Shown: piece after piece, positions 25,749-36,500 of the stretch
Layout: every line of letters starts with the position of its first letter
Position numbering within the stretch: the stretch's first letter is position 1
NCBI GenBank assembly: GCA_934177485.1
Contig: CAKPPF010000005.1
Location: forward strand, 1 to 64,000
From: an uncultured Clostridia bacterium
Lineage (GTDB): Bacteria; Bacillota; Clostridia; TANB77; CAG-508
DNA length: 64,000 nucleotides
Direction of reading: 5' to 3'
Translations under genes and position numbers: made by a program
The notes under the pieces: model-generated
What the model saw: only the letters and a program-made list of their open reading frames with translations
What the model was told of the DNA's origin: nothing
Database searches by the model: none

Positions 25749-25916
25749 TAAATTACAGGGCAATATTTAAAGGACAAATATAATTAATCTATTTTGTTCT
25801 TGTATAATTTAAATATTCAATTATAAGGAGAAAGTTTAAATTATCGTGTTCTTAGTAAGTTATTAATTACTATTATAAGACAGGGATATAAATCTTATCT
25901 TTTATGAATACATAAA

Positions 25917-25944
25917 AGGCAGGAATTATGTTCCTGCCTTTTTT
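25917..25944 (+). terminator. Terminator after the SASP transcript
   Basis: AGGCAGGAA/TTCCTGCCT hairpin with T6, 170 bp after the SASP stop. Resembles the simple form of family 3. Confidence 0.88.
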
Positions 25945-25962
25945 ATACCGCTGACGAAGTAT

Positions 25963-26102
25963 AGAACAAATAAGAAAAATTTTAAATTTTTCTTTGATTT
26001 GTTCTCGCCCGATTTGAGTTTTCGACTAAAAGGAAAAATTTAAAAGGGCTAGCGATTATAGTTTTTTATATAATAGGAAAGTATTACTTTCCTATTATAT
26101 AA
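25963..26102 (+). repeat. Family 1 hairpin repeat, copy e
   Basis: Left hairpin GAACAAA.../...TTTGTTC (25963-26004), core 26007-26049 closed by GCCC/GGGC with TTTGAG paired to TTTAAA through G-T pairs, tail AGCGATTATAG, boundary hairpin 26066-26102. Confidence 0.85.
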
Positions 26103-26164
26103 AAATATCTTGCTTATTGTTTTTGTATTAAAAGTATTAAAAAGTTAATACTTTTTCGATAATT

Positions 26165-27211
26165 TTATTTTTTCATATATTTTGTATTTCTTCCACTTCC
26201 TATTATTTTAACTGCACCATTTTTTACCATTGTTCCTAATACCGATTCCACTGTTGTCGGACTTACATCAGGTAAGATCTTGCATATTTCTGCTTTTGAA
26301 ATAGGAGTTAAATTATTTAATACTGTTGCTTCGATTCTTGCTTTTTTTGTAATTTTATTACTGTTTACAATACTAAATCTTTTGTCTAATTCTTTATAAC
26401 ACATATATAATGTTAATAAGAAATTTTCTATAAATGGAACATAACTCTGCTCATTTTCTATCCAATTAATAGAAGAAAGTCTCAATGCTTCATAATAGTT
26501 TCCTTTACTATTATTTATTTGGTCTTCAAATGAAATATATTTACCAACATCGAATCCATTTTTATATAATAATAACAGTGTTAATAATCTAGACATTCTT
26601 CCATTTCCATCTCTAAATGGGTGTATACAAAGAAAATCAAGAATAACACAAGGTATTAAAAGCATCTGATTAATATTTGTATTATTACATGCATCATTAT
26701 ATGCTAGTACAAGTTGTTCCATTGCATTTGGAGTTTCTCTAGGAGCTAATGGTTTAAATCTAACCTTTCTATTTCCTTGTCTATCTTCTTCAATTACATA
26801 ATTTTGATTGACTTTATATTTTCCTGCATCTTCAACTCCTGTATATGCCATCATTATTTCATGTAACCTTAATATTGTATCTTCATTAAACTCTATATCA
26901 TCATAATGTAAATGTATTTCATTTAATGCATCTCTATATCCAGCAATTTCCTTTTCATTATGATTTAACGGTTTACTATTTTGATTTACTATTTCCTCTA
27001 TACGCTCATCACTAGTTATAATCCCCTCTATAGCATTTGAACTTTTAACAGATTGGACAATCGCTATTTTTTCTAACTCTGTAAATATTTTTTCATATTC
27101 ACCTTGCCTAATTTTTGCTCCTGCTTTTAATGAATAAATTGTTCCTGTAATATTTATTAAATTAGCTGGTAATAGTCCATTATCCAAAAAAGAATAATCA
27201 AATTTTTTCAT
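26165..27211 (-). CDS. Fic family protein (AMPylase-type) with C-terminal winged helix
   Basis: 348 aa. Complete Fic motif HPFRDGNGRMSR at residues 197-208 (H197 catalytic, D201, N203, R205 and R208). An N-terminal inhibitory helix motif SNAIEG at 58-63 marks a class II (self-inhibited) Fic. Residues about 285-348 look like a winged-helix DNA-binding domain (ISKAEICKILPDVSPTTVESVLGTMVKNGAVKI). Target unknown; Fic enzymes usually transfer AMP to a Ser/Thr/Tyr hydroxyl. The promoter sits inside an array of five ATATGCA sites, pointing to autoregulation through the winged helix. Confidence 0.92.
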   Translation of the reverse strand: MKKFDYSFLDNGLLPANLINITGTIYSLKAGAKIRQGEYEKIFTELEKIAIVQSVKSSNAIEGIITSDERIEEIVNQNSKPLNHNEKEIAGYRDALNEIHLHYDDIEFNEDTILRLHEIMMAYTGVEDAGKYKVNQNYVIEEDRQGNRKVRFKPLAPRETPNAMEQLVLAYNDACNNTNINQMLLIPCVILDFLCIHPFRDGNGRMSRLLTLLLLYKNGFDVGKYISFEDQINNSKGNYYEALRLSSINWIENEQSYVPFIENFLLTLYMCYKELDKRFSIVNSNKITKKARIEATVLNNLTPISKAEICKILPDVSPTTVESVLGTMVKNGAVKIIGSGRNTKYMKK

Positions 27212-27225
27212 TTTTTCTCACTTTC

Positions 27226-27317
27226 TGCATATTATATTTATTTTTATATGCATATTTTTTGTTTTCTGCATATATATTATCACTTTATATGCAGATAGTC
27301 AATAATTATATGCATAT
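27226..27317. promoter_or_regulatory. Five-site operator array at the fic promoter
   Basis: TGCATAT/ATATGCA sites centred at about 27227, 27250, 27268, 27291 and 27312 (two are full ATATGCATAT palindromes). They are 18-23 bp apart, close to two helical turns, and lie upstream of -35, within the spacer, and downstream of -10. Confidence 0.75.
27274..27302 (-). promoter_or_regulatory. Promoter of fic
   Basis: TTGACT (27297-27302), 17 bp, TAATAT (27274-27279). Confidence 0.82.
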
Positions 27318-27476
27318 AAATATATTTTGTCTAGTGGATATTGATTTGTTGTGGCTATCTCATGCACATTTTACTACGAATATTAGATTATATATATTTT
27401 TTAGGTGATTGCTTTTTTTATTTTTCTACTTCAACTTTGAAATAGAATAGTTACATTACCAGGTTTAACTTTTTGC

Positions 27477-27520
27477 GGGCAGGCATGTAGGGATAGGTCT
27501 TGTGCCTATCCTTCCTGCCT
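27477..27520. repeat. Family 3 nested palindrome, copy e
   Basis: GGGCAGG...CCTGCCT outer and GGATAGG/CCTATCC inner arms; almost the reverse complement of copy a, 22 kb away. Followed by AATTTATATTTACCGCTAAA, also seen in similar form beside copy f. Confidence 0.85.
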
Positions 27521-27552
27521 CTAAAACTTTTGAATTTATATTTACCGCTAAA

Positions 27553-27741
27553 TTATATTTCGTCTTTAATTATTTTTATATGGTCTTTATTTGCAATTCT
27601 AAAGTCTATACTAACTTCGCAATTTGCCGAAACAGAGTTTTTAGCACTGCCTCCGTTTATTGTTCCTACATTCATTGTGGTATATGGAACTTCATAGTTA
27701 TTATCTTCATATTCTTTAATTTTTTCATTTATATGTTGATA
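27553..27741 (-). pseudogene. Remnant of an M20 (DapE/ArgE-type) peptidase
   Basis: A 62-codon open stretch ending at a TAA (27553) and bounded upstream by an in-frame stop (27742). It reads ...EVPYTTMNVGTINGG, SAKNSVSANCEVSIDFR, which is the conserved dimerisation-domain segment of M20 deacylases (MNVGxIxGGxxxNxVPxxCxxxxDxR). There is no start codon with a ribosome-binding site and no catalytic domain. A decayed fragment, not a gene; different in sequence from pepV at 2195. Confidence 0.75.
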
Positions 27742-27777
27742 TTATAATAAGTTAATGACGCATACAGTCTTATTTAT

Positions 27778-27806
27778 TTGACATAAATTAGCATATATAA
27801 TATAAT
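27778..27806 (+). promoter_or_regulatory. Promoter of the 293-aa gene
   Basis: TTGACA (27778-27783), 17 bp, TATAAT (27801-27806): full consensus. Confidence 0.88.
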
Positions 27807-27827
27807 TGTTGTATAGGAGGTTTTTAC

Positions 27828-28709
27828 ATGGAAGTAGAAAAGAATTTGAAAAGAGTTAATAAAAATACATATGTTTTAATAGATGAGTGCACAGGTGAGA
27901 CTGTAAATTATAAACTTATAAGAAGCTTCTTAGATGGAGAAAGCGGAAATAATGAACAAATATTAAGAAAACTTAGTGAAGAAGGTATGGTAATTGTAAA
28001 TACTCTTACTACTAATAACACTACAGGTCCTAATTTAATATGTATAGATGCTAAAAGATTTGCATCTATGTCAAAAGATGATGAACACATACATTTATTA
28101 GAAAAATCTGATATAATAGAAAGAAGAAATGCAGAGAAAACAATTCAAGATGGAAATATTGATCAATTGCCTGCTGGAGACATTACAATATGGAACCCAA
28201 ATAAGGATAAGGTTATGGGATTAATGTTTTCTAACTCTGCTCCAACTATAACAATAAAAAGTAGTAATGGTATGGTTGGTATGGGTGTACTTAGAAGACA
28301 ATATATTACTAAAGACTTTTTAGAAAAATTGCAAAATGTAATGGGAGGAGAAATCTCTATAGAAGTAGTTTCATCAGCAATGGGGAAATATCCAACTGCT
28401 AAAGACGGAACTAGATTGTTACAAGATGCATCAGACGATACACGTGAATATAGTTTACCTGAATATATAAAAGATGTTTGTGACCAAATAGGCATTACAT
28501 GTAATATTGAAGACTGTTATGATATTAATGATGATAAAAATCCATTTTTTAAAGCAGGAGAAAAGAAAAATTTAAAATTAAAAGATGGTTCAATTATAGA
28601 AACACTAGCTAATACTGCTATTGTATTCGATCCAAGCGATTCATTAGCTCCAATTGAAAAAGAAGGTCCTAAAGAAAAAGCAGATGATTATATAATAGGT
28701 GAAAGATAA
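27828..28709 (+). CDS. Hypothetical protein, 293 aa
   Basis: Soluble, acidic, no signal peptide. Family not recognised. The order of the middle part (PAGDITIW, then KVMGLMFSNSAPTITIK, NGMVGMGVLRRQYITKDFLEKLQ, then EVVSSAMGKYP) loosely recalls the fold order of YfiH-type multicopper oxidases, but the metal-binding His and Cys are absent, so I do not assign it. The C-terminus is Lys/Glu-rich. A perfect promoter, a GGAGG site and its own terminator indicate a well-expressed single gene. Confidence 0.78.
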   Translation: MEVEKNLKRVNKNTYVLIDECTGETVNYKLIRSFLDGESGNNEQILRKLSEEGMVIVNTLTTNNTTGPNLICIDAKRFASMSKDDEHIHLLEKSDIIERRNAEKTIQDGNIDQLPAGDITIWNPNKDKVMGLMFSNSAPTITIKSSNGMVGMGVLRRQYITKDFLEKLQNVMGGEISIEVVSSAMGKYPTAKDGTRLLQDASDDTREYSLPEYIKDVCDQIGITCNIEDCYDINDDKNPFFKAGEKKNLKLKDGSIIETLANTAIVFDPSDSLAPIEKEGPKEKADDYIIGER

Positions 28710-28713
28710 AAGC

Positions 28714-28749
28714 AAAAAGATGCAAGAAGTTATATTCTTGCATCTTTTT
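28714..28749. terminator. Bidirectional terminator between the 293-aa gene and hpf
   Basis: AAAAAGATGCAAGAA/TTCTTGCATCTTTTT, 15-bp arms; T-rich on both strands between convergent genes. Confidence 0.88.
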
Positions 28750-28761
28750 AAAATTCCTATT

Positions 28762-29298
28762 TTATGCCTCAGGTTCAACTAAACCATAATTGTCTGAGTC
28801 TTTTAATTTAAATATTACATTTACTTTTCCTGTATCTACGTTTATAAAAGTTAAGAATATATTTCCTGGCTTTTCTTCTAACTTTATTTTTGCATCTTCA
28901 ACAGAAATTGGTTTTATATCGTAGTATAATGTTTTTATTACTTCTTCTTCAACGGCACTTTCACCATTTTCAAGTGTAACTTCTTTTAGTCTTATTGAAT
29001 CATCTTTGTTCATTTTTTCTTTTTTTGTTTTTATTTTTCTTATTTGTCCTTCAAGAATATCAATATCTTTATCTATTGAAGCATATAGGTCTTTTGTTTC
29101 TGTAACTGCTCTTATGTTGTAAGATTTAACATTAATTTGCATTTCTGCAATTTGTCCAGATTTTTCAGTTTTTATTTTAACTGTAGCCTTAATATCTTCT
29201 CCTTCAAAATATTTTTCTATTCTTTCTAATTTTTTTTCTACATAATCTTTTATTGCATCTGTAGCTTTAAGGTCTTTTCCTGTAATTGTTATGTTCAT
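28762..29298 (-). CDS. hpf: Long-form ribosome hibernation promoting factor
   Basis: Binds the 30S decoding region and dimerises 70S ribosomes into inactive 100S particles in stationary phase. N-terminal S30AE domain (MNITITGKDLKATDAIKDYVEKKL, residues 1-100) and C-terminal dimerisation domain (VIKTLYYDIKPISVEDAKIKLE to GLVEPEA), the long form of Firmicutes. Start is the ATG at 29298 with AAAGGAGTG. Own consensus promoter at 29344-29372. Confidence 0.96.
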   Translation of the reverse strand: MNITITGKDLKATDAIKDYVEKKLERIEKYFEGEDIKATVKIKTEKSGQIAEMQINVKSYNIRAVTETKDLYASIDKDIDILEGQIRKIKTKKEKMNKDDSIRLKEVTLENGESAVEEEVIKTLYYDIKPISVEDAKIKLEEKPGNIFLTFINVDTGKVNVIFKLKDSDNYGLVEPEA

Positions 29299-29343
29299 TA
29301 AAATCACTCCTTTGTTAAATTTAAAAATTCTAGATTCAAACAT

Positions 29344-29372
29344 ATTATATAAATATTTTTATAGTTTGTCAA
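29344..29372 (-). promoter_or_regulatory. Promoter of hpf
   Basis: TTGACA (29367-29372), 17 bp, TATAAT (29344-29349), only 8 nt after the stop of the upstream M23 gene. Confidence 0.88.
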
Positions 29373-29379
29373 TTAAATT

Positions 29380-30384
29380 TTAATATCCAATATATCCTTG
29401 TGGGTTTATAGAACCACCATTAATTCTTATTTCAAAGTGTAGATGCGAACCTGTTGATCTTCCAGTTGAGCCAACTTTTGCTATAACATCTCCGGCAGAA
29501 ACAGTCTGTCCGGCTGTTACTAAAAGTTTACTGCAATGACCATAATATGTTTGTATACCATTTGAATGTGTTACAACAACCAAATTTCCAAGTTCCCCTT
29601 TCCAACCTGAAAAGGTTACTTTGCCTGAAGCTGCACATTTTACAGCAGTTCCAGTAGGTGCTCCAATATCAATACCTGTATGAGTTCTTCCCCATCTATA
29701 TCCATATCTAGATGTTAGAACTCCTGAAACAGGTCTAGTTAATGACATACCTAAGTTAACTTTGTTATAATTTAAAGCTCTGCTTGTACTAAAATTTTTT
29801 GATCCAGTTGCTGCATATCTAGTAACTGATGGAGTAACAACCTTTTTTTCATATAGTTTTGATACTGCATCATCTGTGCTTGCAAGCTCAGGTAATTCAG
29901 TTTCATATTTTTCTACTATTGTTAAATCTGAAGCATTATTACTATTTTTATCTTTTAGTTTATCTACAACATCTTCTGCATCTTCAAAATTATTTAGATA
30001 TACCTTTTCATCTCCGTCATCTGAAACTGCATAATACCTATAATATGTAATACCTGTTTCTTTTACTATATTAAAAATCTCATCGTCGTTTGTTGTTATG
30101 CCTTTCTTCTGCAAACACATTTTATATTCAGGTAAGTCATCTATCTGCACAAAAGCAACATTTTTTTGGTTTTCATCTCCATTTTTCATGAAGTTATTTA
30201 TTTTATTTTGTAATGCATCTTTATTTTGGCAATAGCCAATCTTTTCTCCATTTATTGTTACTTTATATATTGGTTTGTATATTGCAATAATTGCTGCTGC
30301 TATTATAATAGTTGCAACTGTTGCTAGGGATAAAAGCTTTAAAGTAGTTCGTATATATATATATATTCGTTTAATTGCCCTAAT
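29380..30384 (-). CDS. Membrane-anchored M23 (LytM) peptidase, ATT start inferred
   Basis: Peptidoglycan endopeptidase. The C-terminal 130 residues are LytM: SRYGYRWGRTHTGIDIGAPTG (H and D zinc ligands), QTYYGHCSKL and the HLH motif in GSHLHFEIR. The first ATG in frame (30189) would give 269 aa and lose the membrane anchor. The frame stays open upstream and encodes a basic stretch, a hydrophobic helix (LLSLATVATIIIAAAIIAIY) and YKVTINGEKIGY, homologous to the second M23 protein at 58878. No ATG, GTG or TTG exists there; the best start is ATT at 30382-30384 behind AAGAGGTG. Total 334 aa. Confidence 0.75.
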   Translation of the reverse strand: MRAIKRIYIYIRTTLKLLSLATVATIIIAAAIIAIYKPIYKVTINGEKIGYCQNKDALQNKINNFMKNGDENQKNVAFVQIDDLPEYKMCLQKKGITTNDDEIFNIVKETGITYYRYYAVSDDGDEKVYLNNFEDAEDVVDKLKDKNSNNASDLTIVEKYETELPELASTDDAVSKLYEKKVVTPSVTRYAATGSKNFSTSRALNYNKVNLGMSLTRPVSGVLTSRYGYRWGRTHTGIDIGAPTGTAVKCAASGKVTFSGWKGELGNLVVVTHSNGIQTYYGHCSKLLVTAGQTVSAGDVIAKVGSTGRSTGSHLHFEIRINGGSINPQGYIGY

Positions 30385-30531
30385 TATTTTTAATACACCT
30401 CTTCTATTTATATTAATTCATTTATATTATTTTATAATATTTTTCACATTTATTCAATAGAAATTTAATAATATTTTTTGAATCTATGTTCTTTGCTAAT
30501 TTTTTTATGGCAGGTATTAACATAAAGAAAC

Positions 30532-30565
30532 AGGACCTAAGGTATTGTTTCAACCTTTAGGTCCT
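30532..30565 (-). terminator. Terminator of the giant surface-protein operon
   Basis: AGGACCTAAAGGT/ACCTTAGGTCCT hairpin with a short T-rich tail on the minus strand, 10 nt after the stop. Confidence 0.7.
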
Positions 30566-30571
30566 TTAAAA

Positions 30572-33500
30572 TTATCTTTTGATTACAAATTTCTTAATTC
30601 CAAATATGCCTACCGCCAAGATGCATAATGATGCTAAACCAACTATGTAGTATGTTATTCCAATTGCTCCTCCATCACCTGTTGGTGGGTGAATTACTAT
30701 TTCCTCTGATGTTGCTGTATCTCTACTTCCACCAGGTACAATTATATGTCTGTCTGTTGTTCTTACTCTGTCTCTTAATGTGTCATCACCAGTGTTATTA
30801 TAGTTTATTTCTTGTATTTCTATTGTGTTCATATATCCAACAAACATATTTTGAATATCTTTCATTGTTATTCCAGAATCGTTAGAAGATAATACTCTTT
30901 CTAATACTAACTCTACTTCTTTCTTTTGGCCTGTTGTTGCACTTAAGATTGGGTTATTAGGTGTAGTTTTAATGATAACTTTATATTTGTTTGAATCACT
31001 TGCTACCGTGCTCTGTGGCTCTAAGCTATCTCCATTTAATTTTAACTTTTTATATTGTTCTTGCATCTCATCATAAGAAGTTAATTCCCAATATTTTGAA
31101 TTTTCGCCTAATGTTTGGTTATACTCTAAGTTATTATCTATAAAGTCATATAAACCTTTTATAGTTGGAGTTATACCTTCTTCATCATTATAGTTCTTTT
31201 CAACTTTTATTTCAGCTGAAATTGCATACGTAATACGTAATTTAGCTCCTTGTAGTTTTTCATTCTCAATGCTTACGTCTATTGGCTCGTTAACTCCAGC
31301 TGCTAAAACCTCTCCGTTTACAACGTTATAATTGCCATCCTCTTTTAGAACAATTTTTGCTATTGTATTTATACCTGCAGAATCTACTATTTCAAGTTCT
31401 TTCACATGTTTTTGCAAGTCAATTGTTGATACTGGAACTTCTGCAATACCAAAGTTCATATTAGTAATTACATAATCAGTAAATGTCTTGTTTTCAGTAC
31501 TATTACTATTTATAGATGCTTTTTCAACATCAAACTTCATAGCTTTAGTGTTTGCATACATATATGTTCCATTTATCAATTCTCTAATGTCTTCTTCTTT
31601 AAATTTCTTTCCACTTCTTATATCATTTAGTGTATTCATAAAGCCATACTTATTATATATAAAATTACTTACGTCTATTCTTCTTGTAGATTCATCTGTA
31701 GCAGTTGAAACACCTATTTTTTCATTAGCTAGATACCAATAGTTTTCTGTAGGTGATATACTGTATGCACCATAAGTTCCAGTATTATTTGTTGCTTGAT
31801 AATCTTCACCATTAAATGATTTTTGGTTTATTCCATTACTATATGTATTTAATATAACTGTATCAATTGTGTCACCATATTTGAAACGAATTACATAATT
31901 TCCTGGTAAGAAACCTTCAAAACTATAATATCCATTTTCGTTTGTTTTTGCTGTAAATCTAGTTTTTTGATCATTTCCAACTTGCTCTAATAGTTCAACT
32001 GTTGCTCCATAAACTTTTAGTTCATCAGTGTCCATTATACCATTACCAGTTCTTACATTTCCAATTTCTAAATGTGTTGCATCTTCAAATACATTTCCTT
32101 CAATTTTTCTCATATTTCCATCTTTTACAAAGTATAATACTGGAGCAGTAAATGTATCGTCTTCGAATTTAAATCTGTTTAAGTTTTGTGCATTAAAATA
32201 ATATTGTACAGTTGAAATATTACCTATTTGACCATTTGTTAATCTAACGTTTTCAATTTCTGCACTACCTGGTGCTGAGTCTACATCTATTAAGCCTCTT
32301 GTATATTCTGATTGACCTTCTGCACATTCAGATTTATATTCATAAATTTCTGCCATGTTATATGTTGGTAATTTTTCTCCCATATTCAAATCTTTTAATA
32401 AGTCTACTGGATTATTTAAAACAAGTGTTACATATATGTTTCTAGATTCTCCTGGATTTAATGTTCTAGTATCGTCTACATTTATAATTAATTCCTTGTA
32501 GTTTCCTTTATTAGTAATATTGCCATTTCCACCCACAATTGTGACTAGGTTATATCTACTATCAAAGTAATTTACAATTTTTGTTGCAGTTCCTTTTGTT
32601 ATTGAACTTTCATTTGTTACTGTTATTTTATATATAACTTTTATGCCTAATCTTGTTTCATCATAATGCGTATTAGTTATATCAGTTGCTCTAATTTTCT
32701 GATCTACACTAGTATATCTTGTTGTTCTAATTTCATTATGTATATGTGCAGCATCTGGATATATATCCTCTCTTCTAACATTAACTTCATTTGCATAATT
32801 ATATGTTCCAGTTTGTCCATTTACAGTTACATATACTGAAGATACATCAGAAGTTAATTCTAAGTCTAAAGTATCTCTTCCTCTTAGACCTAAATTTACA
32901 TGTTGTAAATATGTTTCGTCTGTTTTGCTTGAGTAAGCTCCAATATTAATTTTTTCTGTTGAAGATTTTATTGACATACTTCCACTATCATATACATATC
33001 TTGATTGTGGTAAATTGTCTGCTTCGTTTATTGTCTCATAAGTAATATCTTTAGTATTATCAATTGTTGAAAAACGGTCATTTAGGTCTTTTCTATCTGT
33101 TTTTCCTTCTTCTGCATTTGAATATTGAGTAGTAGCATATTGACTTTCTATGCTGTTTTCCTTTATATTCCAAATTCTTTTTTCATTACTAAATGTAGAA
33201 GTATATTTAATTCCATCATATTCAAATTTTACTATATATGAATAATATCCACTTTTTATATCCCATTTATTATTATCTTCCTGAATTTTTGCTTTAATAT
33301 ATCTTTCTTTAGGATTTGTTATAACATTAGGATCTAAACTTGAATTTTTAAAACAATAATATCCATTTGAATCTGTCGTTGTTTGTGCAACTGCCGTTTC
33401 TACGCCATCTCTATATAAGTAAACCTGTATACCTTCAAGTAATTTATCTTTATTATCTCCCTTATCATATTGGCCGTTATAGTTTGATGATTTTTTATCA

Positions 33501-36500
33501 AATGCAACATCATTCCATACAATACCTGCGATAATTGCATCTTCTGTTACTTCTTCATTTATAATTGCCCAACTTTTTTCAGAAAGTTTGTATGTACTTA
33601 CTGATATTCCAGCTATTGAAGTTGTTTCTGCAACAGTATATTTATATTCTATGCCATACTCATCGTATTTTTGTAAATTTGTCCATTTGTGTATCCAATT
33701 TTCACCTTCGCTTAATGTTACCACATTTCCACATGCATTACCATTTCGATATAATTGTACTTGTATTGCTTTTATTAAACTTTTGTTATCTACGTTCCAG
33801 CTTTTTATTACAGAAATTTCTGTTTTATTATATGTATTTACAATAACATCATATGCAGTGCTAGAATCGTATCTTACCATATAATTACCATTTGTTGTAA
33901 AGTCTGCTATTGGGTTATCGTTTTGGTCTAATTCTTTAGCAGTATAGTTAATTTCAATTCCATTGTCATCGTATTTTAGTAGGTTATCCCATGTATAAAT
34001 TTGCATATCAGAATTTTCTGTAGAAATTTCTTGTGTCCTAATTAATTCATTATTAGCATATAACCCTACTTTTATTGTTCTTGGTCTTTGTGCAGTTTGG
34101 TTTTCGTCGCCCTTCCATTCTTTAATAACTGTTTTGCTTACATATTCATTTTTATATGTATTATTAACAATGAAACTTATACTATTGCTTCCTTCGTCGC
34201 ATTCTATAACTGCTTCGTATCCATTTGGTACTTCCACTTCTTCTACTGTATATTCAATTTTATTTTTTTCTTCATCATATTTAAGTAGGTTTTCCCATGA
34301 ATGTTTCCACGAATTAGATGCATTTAATTCTTTTTCTTCATATAGCTTATCATCTTGGTATAGTTTTACCTTTATACTAGCTGGTCTTGCACTAGTACTG
34401 AAGTCTTTCCATACTTTTTGAACTAATACATTTATCTTTTCTGAGTCTGGAGTATCTTTAGTATTAGTAATTGTCCATTCATTTTCTGATGTACTTTCTA
34501 TTTTAGTTATAAAGTTTCCTGTTGTCTTTTCTTCTATTTCATATTTTGCGTTTTTGATTAAATTAGTCCAAGTATATGTCCAGTTATTATCAGCATTTAA
34601 TTTAACTGTTTCAATTTCTGTTCCGTCTTTTTTTAAAGCCACCTCTATATCGCCTATTGTTTTAATTTCATTATCTGTAAATCCTTCCCATACTTTCTTT
34701 ACAGTTTTGCTTATATAATCTGGCACATTGTATTCATTAACAATTATTATGTTTGTACAATTGTTATTTCTATCATATTCTATTGATGATTTATATCCTT
34801 CTGGTACACTTACTTCTTTTACTGTATATTCAATTTCATTTTTGTTTCCATCATATTTAGGTAGGTTTGTCCATGAATGTTTCCACAAATTAGATTCATT
34901 TAATACTATTACATCTCCATATTGATTACCATCTTTGTATAGTTTTACCTTTATGCTATCTGGTCTTTTTCCATATAGATTATTCGAATCATTCCATACC
35001 TTTTTAACAGATACTTGTGTGTTTTCTTCTATTTTTTTAGTATTTGTAATTTTCCATACATTAGTAGATATTTCATCTATTCTAGAAGTAAATTTAGATA
35101 TGTTTGATATTTCTTCTACTGTATAATTAATTTTATTTCCGTTTTTATTAAGTTTCTCTAGATCATTCCATATATATGTCCAATTATTTGAACTATTTAA
35201 TGTAGCTTCTTTAATTTTTGTTCCGTCTTTCTTTAATGCTACCTTTATCTCGCCTATTGTTTCAATTTCATTATCTGTAAATCCTTCCCATACTTTAAAT
35301 ACTTTAACAGACAATGGTTGTTGTTCTGGATTCATTTTAAAGTAGTCGCTATCTGTATTATTATATGGAGTGGAGTCCATTACATATTTATTATTTTTAT
35401 TATTTATATGTTTTATCTCTGCTGTATTTTTATATGTATCAATTGATAAGTTAGGTGCATCAGTTCTAATTGTTATTTCAATGTCACAATGTTCACCACT
35501 ATTAAGGCTTATTTTATCAGTCGTATTTATAATCTCAATATTATTTTGAGTATTCGTTTCATCAAAAAATGAGTTAAACGTATTACTACGGGTTTGTTCA
35601 CCAGCTTTATTATAATAAGTTATTTTGTCCACTTTATATTTATAATATTCGGTTAAATCATTAGGTAAAAGATCTTCTACAGAAACGAATTTAACAAATG
35701 TGTCTCCATCATTATTTAATCTTACTAAATATGTAATTTTACTTCCGCAATCTGCACTTACAACATTTGTATTTTTATACATGTTTTTATTTGGTGTATA
35801 TCCCTCTTTGTACTCTTCTTCGTTGTACATGTGTTCTGCACGGTTACATCTATCATCATGGCTAGTTGTATGATTTTTAGATGTAACAACTTGTTTTATG
35901 TATTTTTCTAAGCTAACTTTATATTCTTTTAATTTAACATGATCTTCATCTTGGTTATTATCTGTTCCATCCCAATCTAATACCGTACGATTTTTTTCGT
36001 TTTTTATCTCTCTTATTTTAGCTTTATTATAATAATCTGGTTTTTTATACCTAGGGTCCCCATCTATTGTATATTTAATTGTAATGTCCTTCCATTCTTT
36101 ACCTACAAGTTCTATAGGTGGATTAAGTGTTATTATTTCATGTGGATCACCATTTTCTGTTGGAGTAGTATAGCTTCCAACATTTTCTTTCAAGTATTCC
36201 TCATCAATGGTTAATTCACTTGAGTGCCAGTCATCAATTTGTGTAATTTTTACTTTGTTTGTTCCAGTATTCATCAATCTTATTGTAAATGTTATTTTGT
36301 CTAAATATTCTACCGGAACAGGATTATCCAATTTATATGTATTAAAGTTTTCACTACTTGGATTAGATGCATTTATTAAATCATAATTATATCTCTTACT
36401 ATTTCTTCCTTCTACCTTTTGACTTCCATCTAAGCTTTCAACATTTGTTACAAATTTTTCTAGACTGACAGAGTATCTTCTTAGTATAGCATAGTCGCCG

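Noticed and set aside
33555..35320. CRISPR-like repetition
   Set aside because: The repeats are about 300-bp protein domains with no short direct repeats and spacers; no cas genes.
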